NCBI GenBank assembly: GCA_002796325.1
Contig: PCXA01000001.1
Location: 124,001-188,000 of the forward strand
DNA from: Deltaproteobacteria bacterium CG11_big_fil_rev_8_21_14_0_20_47_16
Lineage (GTDB): Bacteria > UBA10199 > GCA-002796325 > 1-14-0-20-47-16
Direction: 5' to 3'
DNA: 64,000 nt
Below are positions 61,025 through 64,000 of this stretch, in pieces (position 1 is the first letter of the stretch; each line of letters starts with the position of its first letter). The position numbers were made by a program, and so were the translations under genes. The notes under the pieces are model-generated. The model made no database searches and was not told where the DNA came from. It was given only the letters and a program-made list of their open reading frames with translations.

Positions 61025-62089
61025 ATGGCGGTTCCAGCACTTCAAAAGGATGAGGCTGCACGACTGGAACGGGTTCAAACACTTTTGAGCCAATGCCCCA
61101 AAATGGGCGCCAGGCCCTATGCCGCGGACCTGCCGACAGCAGTGCGCCAGTTGGTGGTGGCCGAAATCGTTGATGCCTACCGCGTTCATTGTGGTCAAGC
61201 AGCTCCTAAAGTCGGTAGTCCTGCACTCCATGCGTTTAAAAATTTTTATGAAGGTCCGCGAAAAGTGGCAGGCGCCAATCGCTTTTATGAACGCTACACC
61301 CAAGAGTGGGCTCATCTTTATAAACTAGGCATTGAAGCCTATCTTGCCGTTCCTGAGCGTCTTGCGGATCTTGAAGCAACACTTCAAAACGCCACTGCAC
61401 CTGCAAGTGAAGCAGTTCTGTCTGGAATGATGAAGCGCGTCGTAAAATTATCAACTTCCGAACCAGTGATTCTCAGCCAAGAGCAGCGTAGTCGCTTATA
61501 TGCATGTGGTGTGGTGCCGACTGAATCGACCAAGCAGCAGATCATTTTGGGTATGAAGTGGTTGGTGGAACAGGGTTATAGCCCTGTGCCCGTAGCGTTA
61601 CGTGAAACACCAGGTGGCGCGCATCGTTATGCACAGAAACAGCCTCCGTGTGATGACCGTAATAATCGATTTCGGGGTGCCTACATTTTAACTGGGATTT
61701 ATCCGGGCCGAACGGATTGTACTATTCGACATGAGGCGTCTCATTCAATTTATCATCAGATTGAAAATACATCTCCTGCAACAATGAAAGAGATTAAGAA
61801 CCTCTATGCCCGAGCCATGCTGGCGGATGCAGGCCTTATCTTTAATGATGAATATTATATGGGCCATTTTATCCATGCCGGTCACCCCATGCATAATGAT
61901 AATGAATTTTTTGCGGGGGCGGCTCATGCGTATTCCCACCATGCAGACCGTTTGGTGTCATATATTCGGGATCCCCGCACCTCTGGTGCAACCAAGTCAT
62001 ATGCCATTTCAACCTGGCAACTGTTGCGCGATCAGGTCTTTAATGGCCGTGTATTTACCGCAAATCAAATAGATCCCTTCCCCAAATGA
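61025..62089 (+). CDS. Zinc metallopeptidase resembling anthrax lethal factor catalytic domain
   Basis: 354 residues. HEASHSIYHQI at about residue 238 is the HExxH zinc motif, and NEFFAGAAHAYSHH about 55 residues later resembles the third-ligand EFFAEAF of lethal-factor-like (ATLF) enzymes. The N-terminal half is helical with no recognised domain. No signal peptide. GAGG precedes ATG 61025. The family assignment is from the two motifs only and may be wrong; function and substrate are unknown. Confidence 0.72.
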   Translation: MAVPALQKDEAARLERVQTLLSQCPKMGARPYAADLPTAVRQLVVAEIVDAYRVHCGQAAPKVGSPALHAFKNFYEGPRKVAGANRFYERYTQEWAHLYKLGIEAYLAVPERLADLEATLQNATAPASEAVLSGMMKRVVKLSTSEPVILSQEQRSRLYACGVVPTESTKQQIILGMKWLVEQGYSPVPVALRETPGGAHRYAQKQPPCDDRNNRFRGAYILTGIYPGRTDCTIRHEASHSIYHQIENTSPATMKEIKNLYARAMLADAGLIFNDEYYMGHFIHAGHPMHNDNEFFAGAAHAYSHHADRLVSYIRDPRTSGATKSYAISTWQLLRDQVFNGRVFTANQIDPFPK

Positions 62090-62114
62090 ATTGAGGCTGC
62101 TATAGCGGCCCATC

Positions 62115-63038
62115 ATGGAACTTATTAAACCCAAGGCGCTCAAGGCGGGTGACACCATTGCGGTGATTGCTCCTTCTTCAAACTTTGAACGCGATCGACT
62201 TTTGGATGGTATTGCAGCGCTAGAACATGCTGGATTCAAAATAATATATCGGGATGATATCTTTGCAAAGGATCGCTATTTAGCAGGGCCCGATGCGCGT
62301 CGCACAGATGAATTGATTCAGTATTTAAAGGATCCCACCATCTCTGCAGTTATGTGTGCACGCGGAGGGTATGGAGCACAGCGCATTGCCAGTGAGTTGA
62401 ACCTCAAAAAACTGAAGGCTTCGCCCAAGTGGGTTATTGGGTACAGTGATGTGACAGTCCTACTCAACTTGATTCGTAATCAGTTGGGTTGGATGACCGT
62501 TTATGGTCCAACCGTTGCAGGTCATTTTGGGAGCAAATCACCTCGGGAAAATATGGAATGGTTATTACGACTAACCACTCAATCACGTCCATTAGGCGCA
62601 GTCCCCACGCGTGAAGCAATCGTGGTGAAGCCGGGTTTTGCAAGTGGTCGTGTTGCCGGTGGTTGCCTGACATTGGTGCAAATGGGTATTGGAACACCCT
62701 ATGATGTACAAACCGATAATGCGGTTCTCTTTCTCGAAGACCGTGGTGAAAAATTGTATGAGATTGATCGTATGTTGCAACACCTCAAACATGCGGGAAA
62801 ATTAAACAAAGTGAAGGGGATTGTTTTTGGCTCTATGTTATTGCATCCCCAAGAAGCCGACAAAAATCACGAACTCATTCCATTGTTGCAGGATGTGTTA
62901 TCTGATTTTGAGGGGCCGGTTATTGCTAATTTTCCCGCCGGCCATATCGATCCATTTATGCCGCTACCGCTAGGTGTTATGTCCACACTCAACACAGATC
63001 CACTTGAATGGAATTTTACTGAAGCCGCCTGCTCATGA
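62115..63038 (+). CDS. ldcA: LD-carboxypeptidase (murein tetrapeptide carboxypeptidase)
   Basis: 307 residues, S66 family, cytoplasmic. It removes the terminal D-Ala from recycled murein tetrapeptides, making the tripeptide that Mpl reuses. DTIAVIAPSSNF, CARGGYGAQRIASEL and the nucleophile serine in IGYSDVTVLLN are family hallmarks, as is the His in PAGHIDPFMPLPLG. No SD; a TATAGC box lies 8 bases before the ATG. Overlaps the next gene by 4 bases. Confidence 0.93.
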   Translation: MELIKPKALKAGDTIAVIAPSSNFERDRLLDGIAALEHAGFKIIYRDDIFAKDRYLAGPDARRTDELIQYLKDPTISAVMCARGGYGAQRIASELNLKKLKASPKWVIGYSDVTVLLNLIRNQLGWMTVYGPTVAGHFGSKSPRENMEWLLRLTTQSRPLGAVPTREAIVVKPGFASGRVAGGCLTLVQMGIGTPYDVQTDNAVLFLEDRGEKLYEIDRMLQHLKHAGKLNKVKGIVFGSMLLHPQEADKNHELIPLLQDVLSDFEGPVIANFPAGHIDPFMPLPLGVMSTLNTDPLEWNFTEAACS

Positions 63039-64000
63039 AAATGACCACTGACATTGATGCTGAAATGCAAAGGGGAATTGATGATGGTGTTTTTCCTGCT
63101 GCAGAATTGTTAGTGGGAGCGCCTCAGGAAATTCGGTATCACAAGCGCTTTGGTGCCTGCCAATCGAATAGCCTGTTCGATATTGCGTCGCTGACAAAGG
63201 TTGTGAACACCACAACTTTGTGTATGATGGCTGTCGCTGAAAGGAAATTGGCTGTTACCGACTTTTTGTCGCAGCGTACCTCCATTCCCCAACACCCATC
63301 ACATGACCCCATTCAATTGTATCACCTGCTACAGCATAGTTCTGGGTTGCCCGCATATCGCCGTTATTATTTGGAATTGCCGGTTGATGATGTTGCCACC
63401 CCTGCTGGTAAGGAGTGGATTATTCATGCCTGTTCCAAAGAACCTTGTGAACAGCCGGTCGGTGAAAGGGTTGTTTATAGCGATGTCGGGTTCATATTGC
63501 TCGGTCGTGTTTTGGAAGAGGTCTATAGTGAAGATTTAGACGTGTTGTTTCATCAGCGCATTGCCAAGCCGCTTGGGCTTACCAACACCTCGTTTCATCC
63601 GACACCTGAAATCTGCTTGCCGAGCGAGGATTCGCCTTGGCGTCATCGGGTAGTTTGGGGTGAGTGTCGTGATGAGAATTGTTATGCCATGGGAGGGGTG
63701 GCAGGGCATGCTGGGCTTTTTGGGAATGCAGAAGACCTACATCGGTTTGCATCGGCGCTTGTGAAGGCGCATGCCGGCAATAAGGATTTTCTAAATCCAG
63801 AAGTGGTGAGTGCGTTTTTACATCCAACAACGCCCCCACCTCACCAGCCCACCCGTCGTGTTTTGGGGTGGGATGCACCGGATTCCAAAAATTCTTCGGC
63901 AGGATCCCACTTTTCACCCACAACCATTGGCCACTTGGGCCATACGGGTTGTTCGCTCTGGGTCGACCTGGAGCGCTCGCTTTGGGTGATTTTGCTGACC
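63035..64000 (+). CDS. Beta-lactamase-fold serine hydrolase, 3' end outside window
   Basis: Open to the last base: at least 322 residues. The Ser-x-x-Lys motif is in FDIASLTKVVN, Tyr-Ser-Asp in VYSDVGFILLGRV and the third motif HTG in LGHTGCSLWVDL. No signal peptide at the start used. The family includes class C beta-lactamase relatives, esterases and D-Ala-D-Ala peptidases. Coupling to ldcA by ATGA suggests a role with murein fragments (inference). Confidence 0.85.
   Translation, partial: MKMTTDIDAEMQRGIDDGVFPAAELLVGAPQEIRYHKRFGACQSNSLFDIASLTKVVNTTTLCMMAVAERKLAVTDFLSQRTSIPQHPSHDPIQLYHLLQHSSGLPAYRRYYLELPVDDVATPAGKEWIIHACSKEPCEQPVGERVVYSDVGFILLGRVLEEVYSEDLDVLFHQRIAKPLGLTNTSFHPTPEICLPSEDSPWRHRVVWGECRDENCYAMGGVAGHAGLFGNAEDLHRFASALVKAHAGNKDFLNPEVVSAFLHPTTPPPHQPTRRVLGWDAPDSKNSSAGSHFSPTTIGHLGHTGCSLWVDLERSLWVILLT

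Noticed and set aside
61594-61609. GTTACGTGAAACA resembling parS inside the ATLF-like gene
   Set aside because: Lacks the left half of the palindrome (CACGTG core broken); coding context; far from parAB.

Overview
The window comes from a Gram-negative, moderate-GC bacterium that looks deltaproteobacterial in the broad sense (Bdellovibrionota/Myxococcota/UBA10199-like; the exact phylum cannot be fixed by eye). The reasons are a TamB/Omp85 outer-membrane assembly pair, lipoproteins, hopanoid side-chain genes (hpnG/hpnH), a parA-parB-bactofilin cluster running into an F1 ATP synthase operon with a b'/b stator pair, and a separate F0 operon (atpZ-atpI-atpB-atpE) about 26 kb away. No insertion sequence, prophage, integron or CRISPR array was seen. 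This reads as core chromosome with interspersed lineage-specific genes.

Layout. 1-3.0 kb: end of a branched-chain amino acid ABC transporter (livM', livG, livF) and a 3-oxoacid CoA-transferase (two subunits). 3.0-10.5 kb: mpl (murein peptide recycling), a TamB-like protein and a seven-POTRA Omp85 protein. 10.5-15.4 kb: a CDP-alcohol phosphatidyltransferase, rsmG, a lipoprotein, parA, parB and bactofilin, with two parS-like sites. 15.6-21.2 kb: atpF'-F-H-A-G-D-C. 21.2-27.4 kb: a Pif1-like helicase, then a leftward block of small membrane or secreted proteins, an unusual radical SAM protein, a lipoprotein and a ComEA-like protein. 27.6-30.0 kb: pabA, a HEAT-repeat protein, pabB. 30.1-36.3 kb: polyprenyl diphosphate synthase, a second radical SAM protein, esterase, glpK, a LOG-family protein. 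36.3-43.3 kb: an alcohol dehydrogenase, an ABC-2 exporter, hpnG/hpnH, hemL. 43.3-46.6 kb: an RMD1-family protein and an unrecognised operon behind a textbook sigma-54 promoter, one gene of which is split by a single in-frame TAA. 46.7-48.5 kb: F0 genes and tRNA-Arg(ACG). 48.6-64 kb: hydrolases, two zinc-metallopeptidase-like proteins, pirin, trhO, carbonic anhydrase, two pyrophosphatases (soluble and membrane), gpsA, PilZ, a flavin reductase, ldcA and a truncated beta-lactamase-fold hydrolase.

The most interesting content is regulatory. (1) Five places carry the same bipartite element, GCAACTTT (once ACAACTTT), exactly 11 bases, then GCCGATAA or a close variant. The second half is the sigma-28/FliA -10 box. 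The elements sit before two HExxH proteins, a PilZ protein, a glycine-zipper secreted protein and a hypothetical protein whose start the element appears to redefine. This looks like one motility or lifestyle regulon. (2) A sigma-54 -24/-12 element with perfect spacing drives the unrecognised operon at 44.3 kb. (3) At least seven genes have a -35/-10 pair with exactly 17-base spacing and the start codon only 6-8 bases after the -10, with no Shine-Dalgarno, which predicts leaderless mRNAs, including parA and mpl. (4) Eight of nine convergent gene pairs end within 10 bases of each other or overlap.

Functional links within the window: mpl, ldcA and perhaps the terminal hydrolase in cell-wall recycling; esterase, glpK and gpsA around glycerol and glycerol-3-phosphate; hpnG, hpnH and a polyprenyl synthase in the isoprenoid/hopanoid membrane; F-ATPase, H+-type membrane PPase and soluble PPase in energy coupling.
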